Assembly: GCA_037833965.1 (NCBI GenBank)
Contig: AP031354.1
Span: 20,376,001-20,440,000 of the forward strand
Origin: Marchantia polymorpha subsp. ruderalis
Lineage: Eukaryota > Streptophyta > Marchantiopsida > Marchantiales > Marchantiaceae
DNA length: 64,000 bases
Direction: 5' to 3'
The stretch's first letter is position 1, and every line of letters begins with the position of its first letter. Made by a program: the position numbers and the translations under genes. A model generated the notes under the pieces. That model worked only from the letters and a program-made list of their open reading frames with translations. It did no database searches and was not told the origin of the DNA. Shown here one piece after another: positions 11,298-20,700 of the stretch.

Positions 11298-12783
11298 TGT
11301 GAGCCAAACCTTCCCACCCTTCAGCGTTTGTAGTCCACGTGGGGGTTCGAGCTCCCATAATCTAACTTCGCTGATCACAAGCCATGTACTCACAGTGTAT
11401 CCAAGACAACGAGATCATGAACACTTGCTCTTTCACAGACAAATTATCCAGAACTGAAAATAATAACTTGTTTTCTGCGATTTTCACAAGAGCATCAGAC
11501 AAGCTCTTTGTTACATAAAGATCTAACCCAACTCTGGGTGACTTCCTCAACACTACAGCCGCTGTGGGCTTTCCTAGATCCCAGTCCTACTCCCAATTCC
11601 TACTCTGATTTCAGTATCGATTTCTCAGCTTTCACCTTCAGACCCCACCAGATTCGTCTCTTGGATTCAACTCTCCCTTTCCAGTTTCCCATTCAGATCC
11701 CGACTGTCAGAGTTCAGTCTCAGATTTCACTTCACTCTCAGCTTCCATTCTCAGATCTTCCACTATGATTTCAGCTCCCACTCACAGATTTTACACTTCA
11801 ATCTCAGATCCCACTTCAACTTCACTCTCAAATACGACTCTCCACCCACGAGAGTCTGCTTCCTCCTACTTCGAACTCTCCACACTCTGGTACACCACAA
11901 ACTCTCCACTCAATAGCACACACAAGCTCTCCGTTCCCAGGCCGAACTCCCCACTTTGAAGTCCAAGGCCGAGACACCCACAGCCTGCCTGAAATGCAAC
12001 ACTCGCAATGATTGGTAGCTGCCTACTCCCCTTGCGCGACTACATGCACCGTCGTCTTGCCTCCCCCACTTGACTTCACGCCGCCGCCGCTGCCACACCT
12101 GCACATTCTACATTCCTGACCACCCGATCTCCGCCGGAGGGAATCTTCTTCCGCGCACCGCCGAAGGCATCCACCCGCCAAAGACGCACGACCACACCTT
12201 TGCTTATCCATAACAGTCACTCCCCACACCCAAAACTCACAGATCCTAGCTCCGTTTCACAAGTTTGTGGGCTCGTTGGAACGAGCAGGTTGAGCTCTTT
12301 CCAACGAGACCCTAACTGGGTCAAATTGTTATGAATTGAGAAAGCTATGCATGTTTTACCCTTCGCCGAAGGCACACCGCCGAAGGCCTGTTACCTAATA
12401 TCGCCGAAGGCGCCGGCACGATGTTCGCCGGTTCGATGTCTTCCGGTTTGATGTTGTCCGGTTCGATGTCTTCCGGTTCGATGTTGTCCTACCCTATCCG
12501 CCGCTTTCAACGCTCATAACTCAGTGACGCCTTATCCGTTTGAAGAGTTCTTGGTCTCGTTGGAACGAGCGTCGCGAGTTCTTTCCAACAAGACCCTAAT
12601 CAAATCAAACCGTAAACAAATGAAAAAGATATGCCGAGTTTACTGTTTCGCCGATGGCCCTTGCACGATGTTCACCGGCTCGAAGTTCGCCGACCCCGAG
12701 TTCGCCGAAGGCCTGCTCGCAGTTGTCGCGAAGTCGTCCGAAGCCGGAGATGTTCGCAGCCGGAGACGTCCGGAGCCGAAGAC
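11298..12783 (-). mobile_element. E 5' LTR, truncated by insertion of B
   Basis: Collinear with the first 1.48 kb of 3152-5084, including the 15-bp repeat block (12428-12487). It stops at GCCGAAGAC, directly followed by TGTGGTACC, the start of the B LTR. The part carrying the U3 start on the - strand must lie beyond the other end of B and is not in the window. No gene. Confidence 0.88.
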
Positions 12784-13292
12784 TGTGGTACCCCACTTTT
12801 GGCAATTTTGAGGAAATTAAAACATTTTTGGAAAACTGTACCCTGGCAGCATTGTAAATAGCCTTCAGTACATCAAAACGGAGTGAATCCGGAAGATCGC
12901 GGGGATTCTCGAGGGATCTTGTAGAATCTAGGATTTGGGGTGCAGCAGTAAGGACAGGCACCACCCTCCCTGCGAGCTCTGCAGTTAGGATCCCTGCGAC
13001 GCAAGGCGCAAAACCCGCCTTCGGAGGTTGCGTCCGCGGCGGTAGGGAAATCCTCCATAATTAGGTCAACCCTCGGGCGCCTTGACCGAGTTAGGGTCTC
13101 GTTGGAAAGAGCTCAACGCACTGATTCCAACGAGTCCAAGAACGCTGGGAACGGATGAGGACTTAGGGAGTTATCGCTATTGGAAGATACTGAGACGCTC
13201 GCCTTCGGCGGAAGGAGTTCGCCACCGGCGGGAATTCCGCCTACGCGGAAGGGGGAATCAAGTTTTGTCCTATGCGCGGACGAAGGAAGTTT

Positions 13293-13690
13293 GCCTGTGC
13301 ACAGGCGAAGTAGGGTTTGGGGAGGCGCGAAGTCCGCCTACGCACAGGCGTTCGCCTGTGCACAGGCGCTTCGGCGTCGGCGGAAAATCCGCCTTGGGCC
13401 CTAGAAATGCGCCTTGTGAGGTAGAAAGTGTACGGCGCCTTCTACGCCAGCGCGGCGCCGCGGACGGGCAAGGAGCCGCCAGAGTAATCAAATCCGTACG
13501 GACCATGCGGACGGGACGGGTGGATGCGCTCTCGGACGGACGGAATTGCGGCGGCGGAAGCGCCGACGGAGAGACAAGGAACGGACAGACTGGACGGAGA
13601 CGGCTGACCACGGTCAACGCCTTCCGCGCCAGCGCGACGCCACGCACGGAATTCGCCTGCGCACAGGCGAGTGCCTGTGCACAGGAGGAT
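13293..13690. repeat. Interspersed 14-bp palindromes in B U3
   Basis: GCCTGTGCACAGGC occurs at 13293-13306 and 13354-13367. Close variants occur near 13340, 13655 (GCCTGCGCACAGGC), 13673 and 13733, and again near 15453, 15468 and 15501 inside the ORF. The same set is in the 3' LTR at about 58.57-59.0 kb. Family A LTRs lack it. Confidence 0.75.
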
Positions 13691-14028
13691 GAAGTTCCGC
13701 GCCAGCGGAGAATCCGCCGAGGAGTCTGCCTGCACACAGGCAGGAGTTGAACTTTTGTCCGACATGCGGACACACGCGTCGAGGCAAAAGGGGATTGGCC
13801 GAGGGGCGGTACGAACAAGTGTACTGCGCAAGGCGGAAAACTCGCCTTCGGCACTACGCTCCCATGTCCGCGGGGTAATACGCTCGCGGAGTTCAAATCC
13901 GCCAATTCGAGCGTGAGAGTTTAATCGGCGACGGCGGAGCGTGAAGCCGCGCGTGAGAGCGGAGACCGTTCCAGCGTAGAGCCGGCGCGGCCATCAAGTG
14001 AGACGTCCTCCACGAGCAAGAGCCGACC

Positions 14029-14682
14029 ATGACCTTCGACCGGGCGGCGGAGAGCGTCCCATTCTTGAATTCGCGATTCCAATCTCTTGTGCGCGCTGCG
14101 CGCATCCAATTGCTGGCTGCTAAACATTCTCGACGTCGCCGCACAGGGGATTTCTTGGTGATTGAGGGAGAAGTGAGTGCGTGGGATTTGGAATTGAGGG
14201 CGATTAGAGTTTGCCGAGAGAGAAAGGAGCTCGGGCGGTGCGGAAGTAGAATGAGCGGGCGAGCGAACTCCAGGAACGCAATGACGAGACCGGGCAGATT
14301 GCGGATGGTGCCACTTCGCCTACCACAGAACGGGCTGCGCGCTTTCGAGGAGCGCTTAATAGCAAGAAAGCTCGATTTCTTGCTATGGGGATGGAACTAC
14401 ATCTGTGCGAATATGGTGCGCGAGTGGCTAGAGCCACAGGGACCACCCTCGCGCGGATTGCGTCCGCATGTTGATCGGTGGACAGTCCAAGATTGGGCGC
14501 AGGCATTGGGAAGATGTGCCGGCATGCCAGGGCATCTCCTTTTCGACAGTGAGAGCATCAAGGTGACCAAGCAGGAAGAGGCGCAATTTGTGGAGCTGTT
14601 CAAGACCGGGAGGTCTACCAAGAATGGGTACAGGACCCGTGATTACAAGGATCGATTTCGCCGGACTTTGTCCGCGCGCTGA
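14029..14682 (+). pseudogene. LTR-encoded protein, N-terminal part (B 5' LTR)
   Basis: 217 codons from MTFDRAAES, matching F at the same start; an internal NAM start (codon ATG at 14281) coincides with the start shared with A. It carries the conserved domain FLLWGWNYIC, SRGLRPHVDRW, VQDWAQALGRCAG, and ends in RTRDYKDRFRRTLSAR followed by TGA (14680-14682). In A the frame continues there, so B has a one-base shift. The stop overlaps the ATG of the next segment (TGATG). The 3' LTR of B has the same arrangement, so the change predates the insertion of B. Confidence 0.65.
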
Positions 14683-15520
14683 TGCAATTACTGCAGCCAC
14701 ACCGCGCCTGCTACATCACATTGTGGCAGGTCTTTTTTGTGGAGTGCGTCATCGAGGGAACTCCAATTCACTGGGCGAGCATCCTGCACAGGGTGATGCG
14801 ACAGCACGCTTTTGAGGAGAAGGGGGGAACTCTAAACCATCTCTCTCCTTTCCTCATCAATTTTTATCGACAGCGGAATTGTTTGACAGCGGCGGAGCTT
14901 GAGCATTTTCCGCCGTTGTCCGTCGACCATCCCGGGAAGTATGTGCGGGAGAATGAGGTCGACACTGATGCAGAGGAGTCACCGACTTCTACCCCATCAA
15001 GGCGGAGGGACGAAGGGAGAAACACTCCTGCAGCACGAGTGCCGCGGAAGCGGCGATGGAGAGAAGAGTCCGAAGAGGAGCAGCATCAAGAACCCTCTGC
15101 TCCCATTCGACCGCGGCCGTTGTACGAGTCATACAGCCGGCCGAAGCAGAAGGCACGCAGACTGGTGTTACCAGCCAACAGTGCGGACACGGCGACGATT
15201 GCGACGGAGAAAGGAAGTGCGTCGCCAGAAAAGCATGAGGAAGCGCGGACGATCGCAGGAGCAACGGACCACGCTGCAGCCTCGACGGGCGAGAGGCCGC
15301 CTACGGGCCAAGGGCCTCCGGAGTTACCACGTGCGTTGCGGACAGATGTTCCGTTTGCGCACAGGCGAGACTCCGCGGACGGACGAGCCTCCGCGGACAG
15401 GCGATCACAAGTGGACGTAGATCTACGTTTACGCGTGGGAAGGAGCAGTCCGCCTGTGCACAGGCGCTCGCCTATGCACAGGTCGCCTCCACACGTGCCG
15501 CCTGTGCACAGCACCCGTTC
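14682..15520 (+). pseudogene. LTR-encoded protein, middle part (B 5' LTR), cut by D
   Basis: Frame shifted relative to the N-terminal part and starting with the ATG in TGATG. It aligns with the A protein: MQLLQP, HWASILHRVMRQHAFEE, GGTLNHLS, an EVDTD acidic motif, PRKRRW and SRPKQKAR. It then enters a low-complexity Arg/Pro/Ser/Asp region. The frame is interrupted at 15520 by D; the coding frame on the other side does not match after removal of one GTTC copy, so a further frameshift has occurred in the low-complexity region or at the junction. Confidence 0.6.
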
Positions 15521-16381
15521 TGTAAGACCGGGTGTTGCACATATGTACTAAGTCTTAGAAGTGGTCAAGGGAATAAGGATGATTAGCCAAGGCATAGCTA
15601 AGACTAGCTAGTTATGACTAAACTAGTTAGTTATAACTAAGTTTATCTAGTCATGACTAAGTTTAGCTACAATGTCTATAGTTGGCGGAGTAATTAGCGG
15701 AGTTCTAGAAGAATGGAGTGAGCACTTCTATTTTGTCTTTTACAAGGAGTGAGCACTTCTATTTTGTCTTATACAAAAGTTCTAGATTCCAAGGGATTAG
15801 ATATTTGACTAGAAGCTTGGATTTGATTGGTTTGACTAAATGTATGAAAGATGATTGGCTAGACTAAGTCTAATGTTGACTTAGTGGCTAGGAAGCTTGT
15901 AGAAGTTTAAAAGCTTCCAATGGCATGTCGCCACCTCAACCTTGGATTCCGGAAGCTTCTAGAAGGTTTAGGTAGGCCAATGGCATGTTGCCACGTAGAG
16001 AAGGTTAGTCAAACTTACCTAGGTAAAAGTAAGTTAGGAGAAATTACCACATGTTACTATGGTAACTTCTCAAGTAGTATAAATAGAGAGGTAGAGTAGC
16101 ACCTCTCAAGCAAGTTTGGAGAGTCATGTGTGAGGACTTGTTTCAATAATGAAGGAGTGAAGTTTTCGAGTATCTTGGAGTATCGACGTGTGTTTGCGTT
16201 TATGTGAAGAGGGTGATGTGAGGAGAGTTTGTGTGTGTGAGTTGGAGTGATACATGAGAGTTTGTGAGAGAAGGTGTTTGTGACATGAGTGAGAGTATGA
16301 ATCCTAGTCTTCTAGAACCATGATGCGCTACCACAAAGCCATCAGAGGTAGACCTGAGTGAGAGTCAGCCCGGAGGTTGCA
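15521..16381 (+). mobile_element. D 5' LTR (861 bp)
   Basis: TGTAAGACC to GGAGGTTGCA. It contains a 31-bp direct tandem duplication (15715-15745 and 15746-15776), short CTAGTTATGACTAA-like repeats, two copies of an 18-bp CCAAT-containing motif and a TATA box. No gene. Confidence 0.95.
15917..16085 (+). promoter_or_regulatory. D promoter: duplicated CCAAT motif and TATA box
   Basis: CCAATGGCATGTYGCCAC occurs at 15917-15934 and 15977-15994, exactly 60 bp apart. TATAAATA is at 16078-16085. A small inverted repeat GTTAC-TATG-GTAAC (16053-16066) lies between. Spacing fits an RNA polymerase II promoter with transcription starting near 16110. The 3' LTR carries the same set 6992 bp downstream. Confidence 0.7.
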
Positions 16382-16385
16382 TTTT

Positions 16386-16404
16386 TGGTTCCGTTGCCGG
16401 GACC
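16386..16404 (+). promoter_or_regulatory. D primer-binding site
   Basis: TGGTTCCGTTGCCGGGACC, four T residues after the LTR end. It resembles the tRNA-Asp-type site of A and B except at positions 4-6. The exact tRNA is uncertain. Confidence 0.6.
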
Positions 16405-17058
16405 TCAATCTAGAAGGCGGAATGTTTAGGATTCGATTTCTAGCTCGAGAAAAAGTATCCATGAGGGATCACTTGGTGTTAACATTGGGGAATGAAAGAG
16501 CGGAGAGTGTGCTTGAGAGCGAAATTCCCTTTGTTTATCCCATAGTCTCATATGATAGCCTAGAAGTGATTTTGTATGTTTTGTTCACGTAAACATGTCT
16601 TTTTGAGAGAAAAGTGATTTTAGACACCGAAGAAGTATTTTTGAAGTTTTTCTTCAAAGTTTTTATTGATTTTAGATTGGAAGATAGAGAACGTTTACGT
16701 TTTTGTTTTAGGTCTAGAGCATGTGTAAACAAAAAGATATGAGAGTTAGAAGTTGAGGGGTTTTCACGGGTATCAAAAGTCTGCTCTCTGGAAAGTTTGT
16801 ACAGAGTTGATTACTTTTTCTGTATTTCAATTTAGGCTTTGAAACTTCGTACGAGTGTGTATTAGAAGATAAGCTACGTTTGAGTCAAAATTTCACTGAG
16901 AGATCACGTCTAGAGACAAAGTTATTATGATTTGAAGTTGAGGGGGTACAAAAGCAAGATAACAAAGCAAAAGTTTTTGATTTCTTCATTCACAGTTTTC
17001 GTCAAGTAGATAGCGTTTCTGGGAGAGGTCTTTTGAGTGGTTTCTGTCTTATGGGAAA

Positions 17059-17502
17059 ATGAGTGAACAAGAAGGTTGGAAGATTAGGTTATCCAAAGTA
17101 CCTCAAGGCTTGGATGTTATAGTGTCTTTAGACTCCAATACAAGAGAATTCAAGGTAGAGTTTGAAGAAAGAGTAGTGAGTCAATCTCCAAGAGTCAAAC
17201 GTGAAACTTGTTTTTATTGTGGAGAGGAGGGCCATAAGGTTGTCAATTGTTCCCTACGGAACAAAGATAGAAGATTGAGGAGCAAGAGGAACTTGGGAGA
17301 TTTGAAACTTCACTTGGGACCATCATCGCCACATGAATCCCAAAGCGCGACCTTCTGTGACAATTGCGGAGTGATTGGGCTACCAGCGGGACACGAATGC
17401 AGCGGAGTGAAGGCACTTCTGGAATCACTTGTGGAAGGGTTTGACGGCAAGCTAAGTGCTGAAACAGAGAAAGTGACCTCAGCGGGTTCAAGCTCCAACT
17501 GA
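17059..17502 (+). CDS. D upstream ORF: small zinc-knuckle protein
   Basis: 147 codons between PBS and gag-pol, in a different frame from gag-pol and ending 214 bp before it. It contains a perfect CCHC knuckle, CFYCGEEGHKVVNC (CX2CX4HX4C), and a second Cys/His cluster, CDNCGVIGLPAGHEC. Gag knuckles normally lie at the end of gag; here an additional one precedes gag. It could bind element RNA, but that is inference. The region 16405-17058 upstream has only short ORFs (for example 16377-16592) that I cannot support. 17503-17716 is AT-rich leader. Confidence 0.55.
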   Translation: MSEQEGWKIRLSKVPQGLDVIVSLDSNTREFKVEFEERVVSQSPRVKRETCFYCGEEGHKVVNCSLRNKDRRLRSKRNLGDLKLHLGPSSPHESQSATFCDNCGVIGLPAGHECSGVKALLESLVEGFDGKLSAETEKVTSAGSSSN

Positions 17503-17716
17503 AGATGGAGATCATCATTCGAATGATGGAGAAGATGATGATGAGGGTAAGACTCATCGTATGCCTAGGAGAGGAGAGAGCTTTGGCTATCTTGGAACAA
17601 CCAATTCCTTTTGTGTTTCCTTTGATGAATTACTCAAGGATGGAGTTAGTGTTGTTTATATTGTATTAGGAAGCCCCATATAAATTTCCAATAAAAATAA
17701 AAATAAAAAAAATTAG

Positions 17717-20700
17717 TTGGAAATGGGGAAGCTTCCGGTATTTTATGGGAGGGAGAATGAGGATGTAGAAGCTTTTGTTAGGGACTTCAAGAGGGCTTGC
17801 ATAGGAAACAATGAGAGGAAGAAGGACGAGTGGGCTATGCTTTTGCCGGATTTCTTGGAGGATTCTGCTCTCAAGTGGTACAAGGAGTACAAGAGGGAGC
17901 ATTCGGAGGACGACACGTGGGAGACATTAACGGAGAACCTGATCGAAAACTTTCTTCCCAGTGAAAGTTATGAAAAGTTGATGTGTGAGGTCACCTTCTT
18001 GAAACAAGGAGAGAACGAGAAGGTGAGGACCTATGTGGAGAGAACCGAGAAGTTGGAATCTAGATTCCACGTGGTGTTGAGGAAGGGCGGAGACGAAGTG
18101 GATGCTACAATGGTGGGGATAAGGGCGATGCTCATGAAGAACTTCGTTGGAGGTTTGAGACCTGAGATTCGAAGTAAGGTGAGATACGAGAAGCCCTCTT
18201 CTAAGGCTGAAGCCATTCGAATTGCTATTAGAATGGAGGAGAGCTTAGAAGATGATGATTCTAGCTTGGTGGCTAGAGAAGTAGCTCCACCAGTTGTAGG
18301 AAGGTCCATTGTTTCAAACCCTTCTACTTCATCCACGATAGCGAATCCTAGTGTGGATTTTCAAAATGAATTGAAATCTATCACGGAGACTCTAGCAGAT
18401 CTCAAGATCAATGTAGTACAGTTGTGGGAGAAGAGGAATCAGAACGTAGGAGGAGGCTCTAGGGGGTATGGAAATTATCCTCCAAGAGGAAATCCACCTT
18501 CAGGAAACTTTGCGGTTTCTTGCTTTTCTTGTGGAGGTCCTCATTTCCAGAGGAATTGTCCTAACCCTCGACAACATGATGGAGTTCGGCACAACAACAA
18601 TGCACCGGCCACGCAACAAGCCAAGGATAAGGGAGTAGCATCCATTGATGTATTTCCTCATCAATGCACTTTTGAGAAAGGGGAGAGCTCAAAATCGAAA
18701 GTGGATATCCTTGCTCATGAGAAGAAGCGTGCCCGATTTGCGGACGAGTCGATTTTCATGGAGGACACGCCAAGTCGAAGTACACGGTCAAGTGGAGTGA
18801 GTCAACCAAGAGTACCAAGGAAGAAGTTGGGCATGGATGACTTTTCCATTTCATCTTCTCAAGCTAAGTATGACGTGGTGGAGGATGTAGGAAATCAGAA
18901 GGCCAATATAACAGTTGGTCAGCTGATTGCCTTGAATCCAGCCATTCGGAAGGAGTTAAGAGGAGGTCTTATCTCCACAAGGACCAAGAAGCGGAAATCT
19001 AAGGGGAAGGCTCACATGACCAATGTGGGAGTTGGGGTGGTGGATGCGGCTGCTTCGGAGGTATGTACACATGCTTCAAAGATCGAAGTGAGGATCAATG
19101 GACATGATGTATCAGATGTGTTGGTTGATGGTGGATCGGCTGTGAATGCCATGTCTGAGAGGTTGATGCAGAAGTTGGGTATGCAACCTTCTAGACCTTC
19201 TAGCATAATTGTTGGTATGGCCAACAAACAGAAGGTAAGACCACTGGGGGTGGTAGACAAAGTTGTGGTTAGTGTGAGGGGAGTGCAAACTTTGCTTTCC
19301 TTCCAAATTCTCAAGGAAGCTAGCTACGACTTGCTGTTGGGACGTCCTTGGTTGAGGGCGGTAAGGACTACGGACCGATGGCACAAGGGCTATTTGAGGA
19401 TAGGCCCAAAGAACCATCGAGTTAAGGTTCCTTTGACGAGAGGAGGGGAATCCACCACTGACTCAGATAGACCAACTGACGAGTATTGGGAATCTGAGAG
19501 TGAAGAGAGTGGTAGCTTTTCAGAAGTTGACACAGACATCTCAACTTCTGATCAAGAAACATCATCAGAGTACTCTTCTGATGATAATGTTCAAGTACAA
19601 GTCATTGCTGCCATGGAGTTGTTGCCTAGGCCTGGAGTGAAGAAAGATCCTGACAAAGTGGAGATGAGCGAAGAGGAGGTGTGTCGACGACTGTCCACTC
19701 TCAGGTTTGGTCCCAAGGTTACCAAGGAGGAAAAGGCAAAGTTTCTGGATATATTTCGCAAATATATTCATGTTTTTGCCTTTAGTTACAAGGATCTTAA
19801 GCATGTGACGTTGGAGACTCATCGCATCGAGTTGGAGGAGAAAGCTCGTCCTATTCGGCAAAAGCAACGCCGAATAAATCCACCTACGGCTCTTGTGGTG
19901 AAGGAGGAGATCGACAAGCTCAAGGAGGCTGGCTTCATCTACGAGGTAGAAAATTCTGAATGGGTGTCTCCAATTGTGATAGTGAAGAAGAAGAATGGTA
20001 AGCTACGAGTGTGCGTAGATTACAAAAAGTTGAATGCTGTCACAAAGAAAGACTACTATCCCTTGCCTTTCATAGATGAGATTCTAGAGGAGGTTGCTGG
20101 TCATGAGTGGTATAGTTTTGGAGATGGTTATAGTGGCTATAACCAAATCCAAATTGCCTTAGAAGACCAACTCAAAACAACTTTTACCACTCCATGGGGA
20201 ACCTTCGCTTTTAGAGTGATGCCGTTTGGTCTATGTAATGCTCCTGCCACTTTTCAAAGGTTCATGAATAGAGTGTTTGAACCTTTCATTGGAAAGTTTG
20301 TAAGGGATTTCATAGATGATTTTTGTGTTTACGGGAGGAAAGCGGATCATTTTGATCATTTGATCAAAATACTTCAACGGCTGGAGGAAGCTAAGGCTTC
20401 ACTCAATCCAGAAAAATGCATTTTTGGATGTGAGGAAGGCCTATTGTTGGGGCATATCATCTCCAAGAATGGTATAGCGGTGGACCCGGAGAAGGTGACA
20501 CGGATCATGGAGTTACCTTTTCCGGCGACTTTAACCAAGTTGAGGCAATTCCTTGGTATGGTGGGGTACTATCGACGGTTCATCTTGTCCTTCTCCAACA
20601 AAGCTCATGCCTTGACGAATTACATGAAGAAGGGAGTGGAGTACGAACTCATTTTCAAGGATGAAGCTGCAAAGAAGGCGTTCGAAGTTCTCAAGAAGGC

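Larger units (their letters stand above)
3152..12783 (-). mobile_element. Element E: degenerate Ty3/gypsy retrotransposon
   Basis: An antisense element with a complete 3' LTR (3152-5084), gag-PR-RT-RNaseH-INT coding region (5142-11261), a PBS at 11275-11292 and a 5' LTR (11298-12783) truncated by the insertion of B. LTR ends are TGTGAGC/GCTCACA, a perfect 7-bp inverted repeat. The two LTRs differ at roughly a dozen to fifteen positions over 1.48 kb by eye, about 1%. The coding frame is continuous from gag to INT except for four nonsense codons, so it is non-autonomous now. Gene order PR-RT-RH-INT identifies Ty3/gypsy, and no chromodomain follows INT. Confidence 0.92.
12784..15520 (+). mobile_element. 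B 5' LTR, left part
   Basis: Starts TGTGGTACCCCAC inside the E LTR. 12784-14028 is non-coding U3 sequence, GC-rich, with a series of 14-bp palindromes and CGCCTTCGGCG motifs. The N-terminal and middle parts of the LTR ORF follow. It is interrupted at 15520 by D, with GTTC duplicated on both sides. Confidence 0.9.

Noticed and set aside
13293-13690. CRISPR-like array of palindromic repeats
   Set aside because: Spacing is irregular, there are no unique spacers of constant length, and the context is a plant LTR.
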